Source: Lysobacter firmicutimachus (GTDB lineage: Bacteria > Pseudomonadota > Gammaproteobacteria > Xanthomonadales > Xanthomonadaceae). From it: a DNA stretch of 64,000 nt. The notes under the pieces are model-generated. The model did no database searches. It saw only the letters and a list, made by a program, of their open reading frames with translations, and was not told where the DNA came from. Where the stretch lies: contig NZ_JBANDL010000002.1 in the NCBI RefSeq assembly GCF_037027445.1, forward strand, positions 3,906,001-3,970,000. The letters run 5' to 3'. The position numbers and the translations under genes were made by a program. Below are positions 43,982-53,700 of this stretch, piece by piece (the first letter of the stretch is position 1; the number at the start of each line of letters is the position of its first letter).

Positions 43982-46492
43982 CTATTTCGACGCCGCCGGC
44001 TGGGCCACCGCCGACTTGCCCGGGTCGCCGGCCTTGCCGCCCTGCGCCTTGGCGTTCTTGACGTACAGCTCCAGCCAGCGGTTGGTCTCGGCCAGCATGT
44101 GCAGGATCGACTCGCGGGCGCGGTAGCCGTGACTCTCGTTCGGCAGCATGACCAGCCGCGCCTTGCCGCCCAGGCCCTTCATCGCCGCGAACAGGCGTTC
44201 GCTCTGGATCGGGAAGGTGCCGGAGTTGTTGTCCTGCTCGCCGTGGATCAGCAGCAACGGGTCCTTGATCTTGTCGGCGTAGTTGAACGGCGACATCGCC
44301 TGATAGGTCGACTGCGCCTGCCAGTAGTTGCGCTCCTCGGCCTGGAAACCGAACGGGGTCAGGGTGCGGTTGTAGGCGCCGCTGCGGGCGATGCCGGCCT
44401 TGAACAGGCGGGTATGCGCGAGCAGGTTGGCGGTCATGAACGCGCCATAGGAATGGCCGCTGACCGCAATCCGCTCGCGGTCGGCGACGCCGCGACGCAC
44501 CACCTCGTCGACCGCCGCTTCGGCGCTGGCGGTGAGCTGCTCGATGTAGGTGTCGTTGGGCTCGCGCTCGCCCTCCCCGACGATCGGCATCGAAGGATCG
44601 TCGAGCACCGCATACCCCATCGCCAGGTACGGCAGCGGTCCCCAGAAGCTGACCAGGTTGAAGCGGTACGGCGAACCGGTGACCTGACTGGCGGCCGCGG
44701 CCGACTTGAACTCGCCCGGATAGGCGTACATCAGCATCGGCAACGGACCGTCGCGCTTGGGGTCGTAGCCCGGCGGCAGATAGAGGTTGGCGGTCAGCTC
44801 GACCCCGTCCTTGCGCTTGTAGCGGATCTGCTCCTTCTTGATGTCCTTCAGCTGCGGGGTCGGGTGCGGGAAGCGGGTCAGCGGCGCCGGCGCGGCATCG
44901 GCGCGCGACAGCTCGCGCAGGAACAGATTGGCCGGCTCGGTCGGCGACTCGCGCAGGGTCAGCAGTCGCTGTCCGGCATCGTCGAGCAGCGCGTACGGCG
45001 CTTCGTAATGCGGCGCCTGCGAGTGGAACAGCCGGGTCTTGGCCTTGCCGGCCAGCTCGTAACGGTCGAGGAAGGGACGGTCGCCTTCCGGCGATGCGCC
45101 CTCGCCGGCCAGGAACAGGCTGCCGCCGTCGGCGGACACCTGCAGGCGCTCGCGACCGGCGGCGTCGCGCTGCATCAAGGGGTCGCCCGGGTCGTTGTAG
45201 CGGTCTTCGCTGAGGCCGCTGTACAGCAGTTCCGGCTCGCGCCCGCCCTCGTCGGGAGCCACGCGCCAGCGCTTGGTCTGGCGGGTCTTCCACCAGAACT
45301 CGTCGATCAGCGCCAGATCGCCGCGGCCCCAGCGCGCGCGTGCGAAGCGCGACTGCAGGCGCATCAAGGTTTGCGGCGGAGCGTCGAACGGCGCGGCCTG
45401 GGTCAGCACCGCATCGCGGATCTCGGCCGCGCGGTTGGGGTCGCCGCCGTCCTGGGCCTCGGCCCAGACCAGGGTCGCCGGCGCGTCGCTGCGCCAGTCG
45501 ACGTTGCGCACGCCGGTGGGCACGGCGTCGTTGCCGGTCGGCAGGCCGTCGATCAACGGCAGGCGCGCCACTTCGTGTTCGAACTTGCCGTCCGCGCCCA
45601 GCACCTCGATGCGCTGCGGGAACATGCTTGCCGGCACCTGGTAGGAGAACGGCCGCTCGATCTTGGTGACCAGCAGGTGCTTGCCGTCCGGCGAGGGCCG
45701 CGCGCCGGTGTACAGCGCCGGCGCCCCGAGCCGCGCGGCCGCACCGGTCAGATCGACCATCGCCAGTTGCGAACGCAGGTAGTACTCGAACTGGCGCGCA
45801 TCGCTTTCGTTGCGCAACAGGTCCTGGAAGGTGCGGATCTGGCGCACGGTCGCGCTGGCTTCGGTTTCCTGCACCGCCGGGCCGGCCGGTACCGCATCGC
45901 CGGCCGGCGCTTCGCCCTCGCCTTCCGCACGCAACTGCACCAGCAGGCGGCGGCTGTCGGGCATCCAGGCGTAGCCGCGTCCTGCGACCGTGTTGAGTCC
46001 TGCCGCGATCCGGTGCGCACGGCGCGCGTCGACGTCGACCAACCACAGTTCGTTGGCGCCGCTGCCGGCGTCGACGCGGTTGAACGCGAGCCAGCGCTGG
46101 TCCGGCGACCATTCCAGCGTCGCCAGCGACAGCGGCGACGGCAGGCCTTCGATCTTGTGCGGCTTGCCGCCCTCGATCCGCAGCAGGCTCAGATCGCTGC
46201 CGAAGCTGAAGCGGCTCTGCGCGCGCACGCGCGGGTGCAGGCGCAGGCCGGCGAGCTTGAGCTCGGTCTGCGCCACCACCTCGATCCCCGGCAGCGAGGG
46301 CGTCTGCACCACCGCCATCCAGTCGCGGCGCGGGCTCAAGCTCAACTGCGGCGGACGCGGCGCATCGACGATGGCCTGCAGCGGCTTGGGCGGCAGTTGG
46401 TAGCCGGCGGCGGTCGCGGTCTGCGCCGCTGCGCTCAGCGGCAGTACCAGCAGCAAGGCCGACAGCAGCAAAGTCCGCGGCAGGCGGAGCAT
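43982..46492 (-). CDS. Exported S9-family glutamyl endopeptidase-like protein
   Basis: An 836-residue serine peptidase with a signal peptide (residues 1-22, SAAA), an N-terminal beta-propeller of about 550 residues and a C-terminal alpha/beta-hydrolase domain. The nucleophile is in SGHSYGAFM, the catalytic Asp in LIHGEQDNNSGTFP and the His in LPNESHGYRARESILHML. The pattern is that of the S9D group (glutamyl endopeptidase-like), which cut after Glu. It would act in the periplasm or be secreted. An in-frame ATG at 46531 adds 13 basic residues and is an alternative start. Confidence 0.93.
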   Translation of the reverse strand: MLRLPRTLLLSALLLVLPLSAAAQTATAAGYQLPPKPLQAIVDAPRPPQLSLSPRRDWMAVVQTPSLPGIEVVAQTELKLAGLRLHPRVRAQSRFSFGSDLSLLRIEGGKPHKIEGLPSPLSLATLEWSPDQRWLAFNRVDAGSGANELWLVDVDARRAHRIAAGLNTVAGRGYAWMPDSRRLLVQLRAEGEGEAPAGDAVPAGPAVQETEASATVRQIRTFQDLLRNESDARQFEYYLRSQLAMVDLTGAAARLGAPALYTGARPSPDGKHLLVTKIERPFSYQVPASMFPQRIEVLGADGKFEHEVARLPLIDGLPTGNDAVPTGVRNVDWRSDAPATLVWAEAQDGGDPNRAAEIRDAVLTQAAPFDAPPQTLMRLQSRFARARWGRGDLALIDEFWWKTRQTKRWRVAPDEGGREPELLYSGLSEDRYNDPGDPLMQRDAAGRERLQVSADGGSLFLAGEGASPEGDRPFLDRYELAGKAKTRLFHSQAPHYEAPYALLDDAGQRLLTLRESPTEPANLFLRELSRADAAPAPLTRFPHPTPQLKDIKKEQIRYKRKDGVELTANLYLPPGYDPKRDGPLPMLMYAYPGEFKSAAAASQVTGSPYRFNLVSFWGPLPYLAMGYAVLDDPSMPIVGEGEREPNDTYIEQLTASAEAAVDEVVRRGVADRERIAVSGHSYGAFMTANLLAHTRLFKAGIARSGAYNRTLTPFGFQAEERNYWQAQSTYQAMSPFNYADKIKDPLLLIHGEQDNNSGTFPIQSERLFAAMKGLGGKARLVMLPNESHGYRARESILHMLAETNRWLELYVKNAKAQGGKAGDPGKSAVAQPAASK

Positions 46493-46768
46493 GGAGGGAC
46501 GTCGGTCGCAACGTCGCGCAAGAGGTCTCATCGGCGAAAGGTTCCCTGAATGAAAGTGCGTAGGAGCCCTGGCCGTCGTCGCCGACGGCCGCCTGCATGC
46601 TGCTAGCGCGCGCTCCCCCGCCCCCAGCTTAGCCGCCGTGGGCCGCGGCGGGCCTATGCCATTCGGTCTGGTTCGCGCCCGTCACCGCGGGGCGCGCCAC
46701 GGCCGCCGCCGTCCCGTACGCGTTCAGACTCACGCCACGCTGCGATGCGGAGCTCGGGGAGGCCGCGA
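46493..46768. other. Divergent intergenic region between the S9 peptidase and ahcY
   Basis: No gene seen. The right part leads into the ahcY promoter; the left part should hold the S9 peptidase promoter, which I cannot place. Confidence 0.4.
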
Positions 46769-46774
46769 TATAAT
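46769..46774 (+). promoter_or_regulatory. -10 element of the ahcY transcript
   Basis: Perfect TATAAT, about 14 bases before the riboswitch. The -35 region is poor (TGCGGA). Confidence 0.7.
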
Positions 46775-46784
46775 GGTCGCTCAG

Positions 46785-46858
46785 CCCGCCGAGGGGCGCT
46801 GCGACCGTGAACGTCCACGGCCAGGCTCGGCGAGGCCTCGGTCCCAACGGCGCCCGGT
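46785..46858 (+). ncRNA. S-adenosylhomocysteine (SAH) riboswitch
   Basis: CCGCCGAGGGGCGCTGCGAC, then GGCCAGGCTCGGCGAGG, then CAACGGCGCCCGG, follows the SAH riboswitch pattern (first stem strand, GCTGC(A/G)AC, GCCAGGCTCGG and the closing AACGGCGC). It lies in the leader of ahcY, its classical target, 76 bases before the ATG. SAH binding should turn ahcY on so that SAH is removed. Confidence 0.92.
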
Positions 46859-46934
46859 TTGAGCACCGCCGCAACCCGCGGTGGCTCGCCGGACCCGGCA
46901 TCCGCCGGCTCCCCAAAGAACTGGAGCACCCTCA

Positions 46935-48380
46935 ATGAACGCAGTACCGAAGACCTTCTCGACCGAAGGCGACTACAAGGTCGCCGACATCTCCCTGGCC
47001 GACTGGGGCCGCAAGGAGCTGGACATCGCCGAGCACGAAATGCCGGGCCTGATGTCGATCCGCAAGAAGTACGCCGCCGCGCAGTCGCTCAAGGGCGTGC
47101 GCGTAACCGGCTCGCTGCACATGACCATCCAGACCGCGGTCCTGATCGAGACCCTGCGCGACCTCGGCGCCGACGTGCGCTGGGCCTCGTGCAACATCTT
47201 CTCGACCCAGGACCACGCCGCCGCGGCGATCGCTGCCAGCGGCACCCCGGTGTTCGCCTGGAAGGGCGAGACCCTGGAGGAATACTGGGACTGCACCCTG
47301 GCCGCGCTGACCTTCCCGGGCAACGGCACCGACAAGTACCTCGGCCCGGAATTGGTGGTCGACGACGGCGGCGACGTGACCCTGCTGATCCACAAGGGCT
47401 ATGAGCTCGAGAACGGCGACACCTGGGTCGACACGCCGTCGGGCAACCACGAAGAACAGGTGATCAAGAACCTGCTCAAGCGCGTCCATGCCGAGCGCCC
47501 GGGCTTCTGGCACACCGTCGTGCGCGACTGGAAGGGCGTCTCGGAAGAGACCACCACCGGCGTGCACCGCCTGTACCAGCTGGCCGAAGCCGGCAAGCTG
47601 CTGGTCCCGGCGATCAACGTCAACGACTCGGTCACCAAGTCCAAGTTCGACAACCTGTACGGCTGCCGCGAATCGCTGGCCGACGGCCTCAAGCGCGCGA
47701 TGGACGTGATGCTGGCCGGCAAGGTCGCGGTGGTGTGCGGCTACGGCGACGTCGGCAAGGGCTCGGCCCACTCGCTGCGCGCCTACGGCGCCCGCGTCGT
47801 GGTCACCGAGATCGACCCGATCAACGCCCTGCAGGCGGCGATGGAAGGCTTCGAGGTCAACACCGTCGAGAGCACCCTCGGCCGCGGCGATATCTACGTC
47901 ACCACCACCGGCAACAAGGACGTGCTGACCCTGGCCCACATGCAGGGCATGAAGGATCAGGCCATCGTCTGCAACATCGGCCACTTCGACAACGAAATCC
48001 AGGTCGACGCGCTCAACGCCTCCGGCGCCAAGCGCCTGAACATCAAGCCGCAGGTCGACAAGTACACCTTCGCCAACGGCAACAGCATCTTCCTGCTGGC
48101 CGAAGGCCGCCTGGTCAACCTCGGCTGCGCCACCGGCCACCCGAGCTTCGTGATGTCGAACTCGTTCTCGAACCAGACCCTGGCCCAGATCGACCTGTGG
48201 GCGAACAAGGATACCTACGAGCCGAAGGTCTACATCCTGCCGAAGAAGCTCGACGAGGAAGTCGCGCGCCTGCACCTGGAAAAGATCGGCGTGAAGCTGA
48301 CCAAACTGACCGACGAGCAGGCCGCCTACCTCGGCGTGTCGGTGGAAGGTCCGTACAAGCCGGATCATTACCGCTACTGA
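46935..48380 (+). CDS. ahcY: Adenosylhomocysteinase
   Basis: A 481-residue NAD-dependent enzyme that splits SAH into homocysteine and adenosine. It has [20 protein letters not shown] at the start, [31 protein letters not shown] with a substrate-binding region, [13 protein letters not shown] (NAD-binding) and the C-terminal HYRY, where Lys and Tyr residues close the NAD site of the neighbouring subunit. Length and all blocks are standard. Expression is controlled by the SAH riboswitch upstream. A GGAG ribosome site precedes the ATG. Confidence 0.98.
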   Translation: MNAVPKTFSTEGDYKVADISLADWGRKELDIAEHEMPGLMSIRKKYAAAQSLKGVRVTGSLHMTIQTAVLIETLRDLGADVRWASCNIFSTQDHAAAAIAASGTPVFAWKGETLEEYWDCTLAALTFPGNGTDKYLGPELVVDDGGDVTLLIHKGYELENGDTWVDTPSGNHEEQVIKNLLKRVHAERPGFWHTVVRDWKGVSEETTTGVHRLYQLAEAGKLLVPAINVNDSVTKSKFDNLYGCRESLADGLKRAMDVMLAGKVAVVCGYGDVGKGSAHSLRAYGARVVVTEIDPINALQAAMEGFEVNTVESTLGRGDIYVTTTGNKDVLTLAHMQGMKDQAIVCNIGHFDNEIQVDALNASGAKRLNIKPQVDKYTFANGNSIFLLAEGRLVNLGCATGHPSFVMSNSFSNQTLAQIDLWANKDTYEPKVYILPKKLDEEVARLHLEKIGVKLTKLTDEQAAYLGVSVEGPYKPDHYRY

Positions 48381-48412
48381 TCGACGCCGCCTGCGGGCGG
48401 TTGCTGCAGACG

Positions 48413-48440
48413 AAAACGGGCGCCTTCGGGCGCCCGTTTT
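48413..48440. terminator. Bidirectional terminator after ahcY
   Basis: A perfect 12-bp stem AAAACGGGCGCC-TTCG-GGCGCCCGTTTT. The A-run and T-run at its ends serve both strands. Confidence 0.92.
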
Positions 48441-48675
48441 CTGTGCGCCGCAAAGCAACCGCCGCCCCCTACTTCAGGAAAAAGCAGCAGCCAGCAAGCG
48501 GGCATGCTGTGCAGTAGCGAAAGCTTCGCGGCAGGAATGACGCAAACCGCGGCCCCGCATCCGCGCGCGAGACGCCCGCCACGAAGGCGTGCATCCCCCG
48601 CCTCCGCCTTGATCGGCCCGATCCCGGCGCCCAGAATCGACCTGCCCGCTCCGGGCATCGCCGGCGAGGCTGCTC

Positions 48676-49068
48676 ATGAAGAAGTCCGTTCCTGCCGCCT
48701 CCCCCGACGCCTACGTCGCCGCGCTGGACGGCTGGCACCGCCCCCTGGTCGAAAGCCTACGCCGCGCCACCCTGGCCGCCGGCACGCTCGACGAGCGGAT
48801 CAAATGGGGTCACCTGGTCTATTTCAGCAACGGCCCCGTGCTGCTGATCCGCGCCGAGGAACAACGCGTGTTGTTCGGTTTCTGGCGCGGCAAGCGCCTG
48901 GTCGAACTGGAACCGAGGCTCAAGCCCGGCGGCAAGTACGAACTGGCGACGATGGAGCTGCGGGAAGGCGACAAGATCGCATCGGCGCAGGTCAAGAAGT
49001 TGGTCAAGGCGGCGATCGAACTCAATCGCAGCGTCGGCGACCCGACTGCTATTTCAGGCGACGGCTGA
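48676..49068 (+). CDS. DUF1801-family protein
   Basis: A 130-residue protein with the DUF1801/YdhG fold: PDAYVAALDGWHRPLVESLR, then ERIKWGHLVYFSNGPVLLIR, GFWRGKRL and a Lys-rich C-terminal helix. Members are small cytoplasmic proteins of unknown role. The gene stands alone after a long gap and just before a stretch of decayed genes. The call rests on length and the typical W/F spacing. Confidence 0.85.
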   Translation: MKKSVPAASPDAYVAALDGWHRPLVESLRRATLAAGTLDERIKWGHLVYFSNGPVLLIRAEEQRVLFGFWRGKRLVELEPRLKPGGKYELATMELREGDKIASAQVKKLVKAAIELNRSVGDPTAISGDG

Positions 49069-49095
49069 CGCAGCGACGCTCGCTGATCCGCCCGC

Positions 49096-49390
49096 TCAAC
49101 CCAGGCTCGGCCCGCTGCGCTGCTGGCTCTGCGCGAGCGCGCGTTCGCGCTCCTGTTCCTACGCGATGGCCTGGTTGGCCGCGGCGAGCTTCTGGTCGGA
49201 TTGCTCGACCGGGGTGTTCAGCGCTTGCTCGGCGGACACGCAGACGCGCTTGCTGGCCGGGTCGTCCAGCCGACCCTCGACCGCGAAGACATGGCCGTTG
49301 TGGCCCATCGCCACATGGTCCACCCGGGTCAGGGCATTGGCCGACAGCGACACCTCGCGCCCCAGATATGTCTCGCGGTTGTCTTACCCG
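49096..49390 (-). pseudogene. Relic of a T4SS effector C-terminus (XVIPCD)
   Basis: Read on the minus strand: SLSANALTRVDHVAMGHNGH, then VFAVEGRLDDPASKRVCVSA, then EQALNTPVEQSDQKLAAANQ, an in-frame TAG (49159-49161), EQERERALAQSQQRSG and a stop. This is the standard end of an XVIPCD effector, with the LxRVDHV, FAVxG and Gln-rich tail blocks. The N-terminal toxin is missing. CAG to TAG is a likely change, since Gln is usual there. The end of the relic towards 49390 blends into other sequence. Confidence 0.72.
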
Positions 49391-49583
49391 AAGCAAATTC
49401 CGACCAGAGAACTCAGCGAACACGCCAGCGCTGTCGAACCTCATCCCTTGCAACGCGCCTGTACCAACCGAAACACCCAACATGCTGTTTCATCCCAAAT
49501 ACCCGCGTAACTCCAATGGGGGGAGTTGCTCCAGTAGAGTTCAAACGGCTGGGGACTTAGGTTCGTAGGTATCTACTGAACAC
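49391..49583. other. Unassigned sequence among relics
   Basis: Less GC-rich than the region as a whole. No frame matches a family I know. It may be further debris of the deleted effector locus. Confidence 0.35.
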
Positions 49584-49837
49584 CAACTCACCCTCCACGG
49601 CCCGCGCGACACCAACGTCAACGCGACGCTGACCCACGAAGTCAACGGCGCCTTCAACGCCTACCCCAGGCCAGCCTCAACTTCGGCCACGACGGATTGC
49701 AGAGCGTCAACGGCGGCACCGGCCTGCGCTTCGACCAGGACGGCGTGTCGTGGAGCCTGGGCGGGTTTGGGCGGGTGGATTCGCGAACGGGGGATGCGAC
49801 GGGGGGAGTTCGGTTTGATGCTCGGGTCCGGTTCTGA
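49584..49837 (+). pseudogene. Frameshifted relic related to the LysM-type protein
   Basis: The frame reads LTLHGPRDTNVNATLTHEVN up to about 49665, then shifts to ASLNFGHDGLQSVNGGTGLR, then FDQDGVSWSLGG and GDATGGVRFDARVRF, ending with a stop at 49835-49837. The part LQSVNGGTGLRFDQDGV...DS...RFD aligns with LESFSGGGLRFNQHGV...DSTLRTARFD of the protein at 41907-43568. So it is probably a leftover of a paralogue of that gene, with a frameshift near 49665 and no start. Confidence 0.55.
49753..49837 (+). repeat. First copy of an 85-base duplicated segment
   Basis: GAGCCTGGGCGGGTTTGGGC continues through GGGGGATGCGACGGGG. The second copy at 50298-50378 is about 80% identical. Both come from the end of the relic protein (SLGGFGRVDSRTGDATG against SLGGSGRVDARTGDAMG). 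Confidence 0.75.
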
Positions 49838-49928
49838 TCGAAGCTGAGGATCGTCCGTTTGAGCGCGAGCTAACGGAGCATGCCAGAAAAGCATCGGACG
49901 CGATTGCCGCGTCAAGTTGAGGTCATGC

Positions 49929-50177
49929 CTTACTGCGCTGCGGGATGCTCCGCATTCCATTCCGCCGCAATACGCTCCGGACCTTTCGTCTTCCACTCCC
50001 ACGCCTGCTCGGTCGTCAGGCGGCGAATTTTCCGCTCCTATGCAGATCCGTCGTTCGAGGGTGGCTGCCGTCGATCAGAGAGACTCCCCAAACAAAGCCG
50101 GCCTCATCGACGCCCAGGCATAAGCACGGATGGAAGAACACGTCTTCGTAGATATCTCCGAGCTTGACGATCACCAC
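49929..50177 (-). pseudogene. Frameshifted small immunity-like protein gene
   Basis: Minus-strand frame: VIVKLGDIYEDVFFHPCLCL, then GVDEAGFVWGVSLIDGSHPR, then TTDLHRSGKF, with a stop just after a four-A run. Adding one A would read on as SGKIRRLTTEQAWEWKTKGP, then ERIAAEWNAEHPAAQ and a stop. The pattern GVSLIDGSYPR...G.RKLT.EEA is known from small immunity-type proteins next to polymorphic toxins. The A-run lies at 50028-50031 (T on the plus strand). The break may be a real mutation, a phase-variable tract or a base-call error. Confidence 0.6.
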
Positions 50178-50285
50178 TCATTCTCCAAATCAGTATCCCC
50201 AGAGCTGACGACGGGGCTTCGGCCTCGCCCGAGTCGAAGCGTTCGAAAGCCAGAGTAGCCGTCCACGCATAGAAGTAGCTCTAAC
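50171..50285 (-). pseudogene. C-terminal remnant upstream of the immunity-like gene
   Basis: The minus-strand frame ELLLCVDGYSGFRTLRLGRG, RSPVVSSGDTDLENEW ends at a TGA that overlaps the GTG start of the following immunity-like gene, a typical immunity-cassette junction. The front part is missing, replaced by the duplicated segment. I do not recognise the family. Confidence 0.4.
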
Positions 50286-50297
50286 CCGGTTTTGCAG

Positions 50298-50378
50298 AGC
50301 CTGGGCGGGTCCGGGCGGGTGGATGCGCGGACGGGGGATGCGATGGGGAAGTTCGGCTTGATGTGTGGACGCGATTCT
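50298..50378 (+). repeat. Second copy of the duplicated segment
   Basis: See 49753-49837. This copy differs at about one base in five and lies next to the immunity-like remnants, on the plus strand. Confidence 0.72.
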
Positions 50379-50411
50379 AACAACCCGCTTAAACAACAAG
50401 CCGAGAGGACA

Positions 50412-50648
50412 TCAGCCCACCTTCGGCAGGGCCGTCTTAGAAAAAATGACAAGCCCTCCAGATTCATTATTCGCCAAGAAGTCATTCAAATGAGCATGTT
50501 CCCATTCCGAGTTCGCTCTCATTTCGCGACCAACTTCGCCTAGAAATTCAATCAATCGAGCAACCTCATCTCGATCTAGAACGACAGTAACTTCATGGAG
50601 CCTGACAGGCTCTCTAGCCCCCACAGACAGTCGACCAAAAAATTCCAT
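50412..50648 (-). CDS. Small immunity protein candidate of the Rhs toxin (Imm32-like)
   Basis: A 78-residue acidic protein: MEFFGRLSVGAREPVRLHEV, then TVVLDRDEVARLIEFLGEVG, then SEWEHAHLNDF and LVIFSKT. The pattern (LxEVT(V/I)xxxxxELxxLxxFL ... WEHxH ... LVI) resembles the Imm32 family of immunity proteins. It starts 81 bases after the Rhs stop on the same strand, the usual place for the cognate immunity gene. Its GC content is far lower than its surroundings, like the toxin tip, so both probably came in together. The family assignment is by eye. Confidence 0.65.
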   Translation of the reverse strand: MEFFGRLSVGAREPVRLHEVTVVLDRDEVARLIEFLGEVGREMRANSEWEHAHLNDFLANNESGGLVIFSKTALPKVG

Positions 50649-50729
50649 CCCCTCCTCCTTTGTTATGCAACGACAACAGCGCTTACGCCATCTAACAGCC
50701 CACCATCATTCAGCAACGCTACTGGAGGA

Positions 50730-53700
50730 TCATCTATAACCTGCCCCCCCCAAATCTTGGAACAATTTACAGGAAGCCCCGTCTCCATTTGCGCAGTCTC
50801 TCGCCAATATTTGCATAAGCACATCGTAGAAAAACGGCGGGCATATAACGAGCTTAAAACCGTGCTTTCTCAGATAGTCCTTGACGCGTCGCTTTAGCTT
50901 CGACGGATCGGTGCCGTGACTACCGGTACCATCTCTATTCACCACGATTTCTTTGCAACCCTTCTCGCAAACATGCGCATGCTCCTGCTGTCCAGTAACG
51001 TGAGGAGGATCAATTCGGACGGTTGTTGGATTTCCGCCTTGGATTTTTACAGTTTGACCCGAATTAGCTAGGCCAAATAGATCTACAAGAGCCAGTGGCC
51101 TCCCCTCAACATAGCCATAGGTTGACATGCCCGCCTCAAGGCCAATCGGATCGCTCTGCACATACCGACCGATCCCGGCATCGTAGTCCCGGAAGTAGTT
51201 GTAGTTCAGCCCCGTAGCCACATCGAACCGTTGCCCAGGAAATCGCAAGTCGAACACGAATGCGACGCCGTCCTGATCCGGATCTTGATTCGGGTTGTCG
51301 CTGCCGAAGACTTCGCTCTTGGCGTTCCACGACCAGATGGCAACGTTTCGGTTCGCATCAATGACCGACCGCGGGCCGCCTAGGTGGTCGGGTTGGACGT
51401 AGTGCAGCTTCTGCACGGTGTCGGCGCCAACTAGGACACCGACCGGCGAGCCACCTAACCACACCGCTTGCTGCTTGGCCGCACCGCTGGCTTCGTAGTC
51501 GCCGATCCAATTGCCAGCTTCGTCGTACAGGGTGTATATCGCGACAGGACCGCTGGCGCCGTTAGTCGCTGCGACGCGTTCGCCGATAGCGTTATAGCGG
51601 TAGCTACGCGCGACCACCCCACCCAACTTGACCTGACTCATCCGGTCGTTGGCGTTGTAAACGAACTCCTTCGCCGCACCACCGATACTGGTGGTGTTGC
51701 CGACCGCGTCGTAGCCGCGGGCGATGCCGCCCACGTCGCTCAGGCGGTGGCTGGTGGCCGGGTAGCTGTAGGTCGTCGTCGTGCCCGCACGTAGCAGGCT
51801 GGTGCGGTTGCCGGTGGCGTCGTAACCGTAGGTCTCCAGCGGCGTGCCGGTGGGGCCGTCGCGGGTGATCTTCAGCCGCCCAAGGGCGTCGTAGTCGTAC
51901 TTGGCCAGGAACGCGCTCTGCAGGCCGTCTTTGAGTTCGGTCAGTTCGCCGGCTTCGTTGTAGCCGTAGGCCAGCGACAGGCCGCCGGCGGCCGGGTCGA
52001 AGACGGTCTTGGCGCGGTAGTCCAGGTCGTAGGTCCGGCTCAGGCTGCGGCCGTTGCCGTAGGTCCAGCCGGTGGCCGGGCCGAACGGCAGGTAGCCGAC
52101 GTTGTTCAGCAGCACGCTGCGCACGCCGCCGGCCGGGGTGACGCCGATCTCGACGATGCGGCCCTGGGCGTCGCGCACGTAGTCGGCGACTGCGCCGTCC
52201 GGGTAGGTCAACGCGCTCAGTTCGCCGGCCGGGGTGTAGGCGTAGCGCAGGGTGAAGGACTGGGCGTCCACCGACTGGATCTTGCGCACCACCCGACCGA
52301 AGCGGTCGTAGCAGTACTTCAGCTCGGTGCCTTCGGTGCGCATCGCGGTGACCCGGCCGACGGCGAAGGTTTCGCCGGTGGCGCAGGCCGCGTTGACCGT
52401 GTCGTAGTCGTACTCGACGTCGTTCGCGCCGCTGCCGTAGGACACCGTCTTCGGCCGGCCCAGCGCGTCGTAGGTGTAGGTATGCGGGTTGGCGTCGTTG
52501 GCGTCCTGCTTGGTCGCCACCTGGCCGGCGGCATTGAAGGTGCGGGTGGTGATGCCGGTATCCGGGCTCGACAGCTGGACCTGGTCGCCGAAGCCGTTGT
52601 AGCCGTAGGTCGTGTTCAGGCCCTTCGGGTCGTTGACCTGGGTCAGGCGGTCGAGCGCGTCGTACTGGTACTCGATCTTGGCGTTGATGCCGCCGACGTC
52701 CTGCAGGGTCTTGGCCAGGCGGTTCAGCGGGTCGTAGTCGTTATCGGTCTTGCGGTTCAGCGCGTCGGTGGTCAGGTCGGCGTTGCCGGCCGCGTCGTAG
52801 GTGAACGCGGTCGGATGGCCGTCCGCGGTCTTGGCGGTCTTGAGCTGGCCGAGCTGGTTGTAGATCCGCGACAGGGTGCGCTTGAGCACGCCGTTGGCGT
52901 CGCGGGTGTCTTCCTGGGTGCGGTTGCCGGCGACATCGACGGTGTAGTGGATGCGGTTGCCGGCGTTGTCGTAGACGTCGCTCAAGCGGTGCGCCGCGTC
53001 GTAGTCGTAGCGGACGAAGGCGCCGTCGGGCTGGATCACCTTCTTGACCTGGCCGATCAGGTCGTACTCGTAGCGGGTGATCACGTCGTCGGCTTCGGAC
53101 GCCGCGTTCGTACCGCGGACCTTGCTGGCCTTGAGCCAGCCGCGCGGGTAGTACTCCAGGTCGGTGACCACGCCGTTGGCGTCCTTGCTCGACAGCAGGC
53201 GGCCGCTGGCGTCGTAGCGCAGGTACTCGGTGACGTGGCCGAGCGCGTCGGCGACCCTCCACAGGTCGCCCTTGCGGTAGGCGCAGGTCGCCGGCGCGCT
53301 CGCGCAGGCCGGATCGTCGCTGGCGTAGTAGGTGTAGCGGGCGACATCGGCCACGTCGCTGCGCGGGCCGTCGACCGACTTGAGCAGGCCGGCGACCGGA
53401 CATGTCCCCGCCGCCACGTCGGCCGACTCGCAATAGGTCAGCGTCGTGACGCGGGCGACGGAGGTAGCCGGGTCGATCGAAGATGCCGTGACGACCTGTC
53501 GGCGCGCGTTGTAGGTCCAGGCCTGCTTGCCGACCAGAGCGTTGCCCGCATCGTAGACGCGCCGTTCGGCGGGCAAGCCGACGGCGGCGTTCCAATCCGT
53601 TTGCGTGGTACGGGTCTGCGGCGTAGCCGAACCGCCCGTGGTCAGGCCTTCGATCGCCGACGTCGCATACAGACCGTTGCTGCTGGAGAACTCCGAGCGG

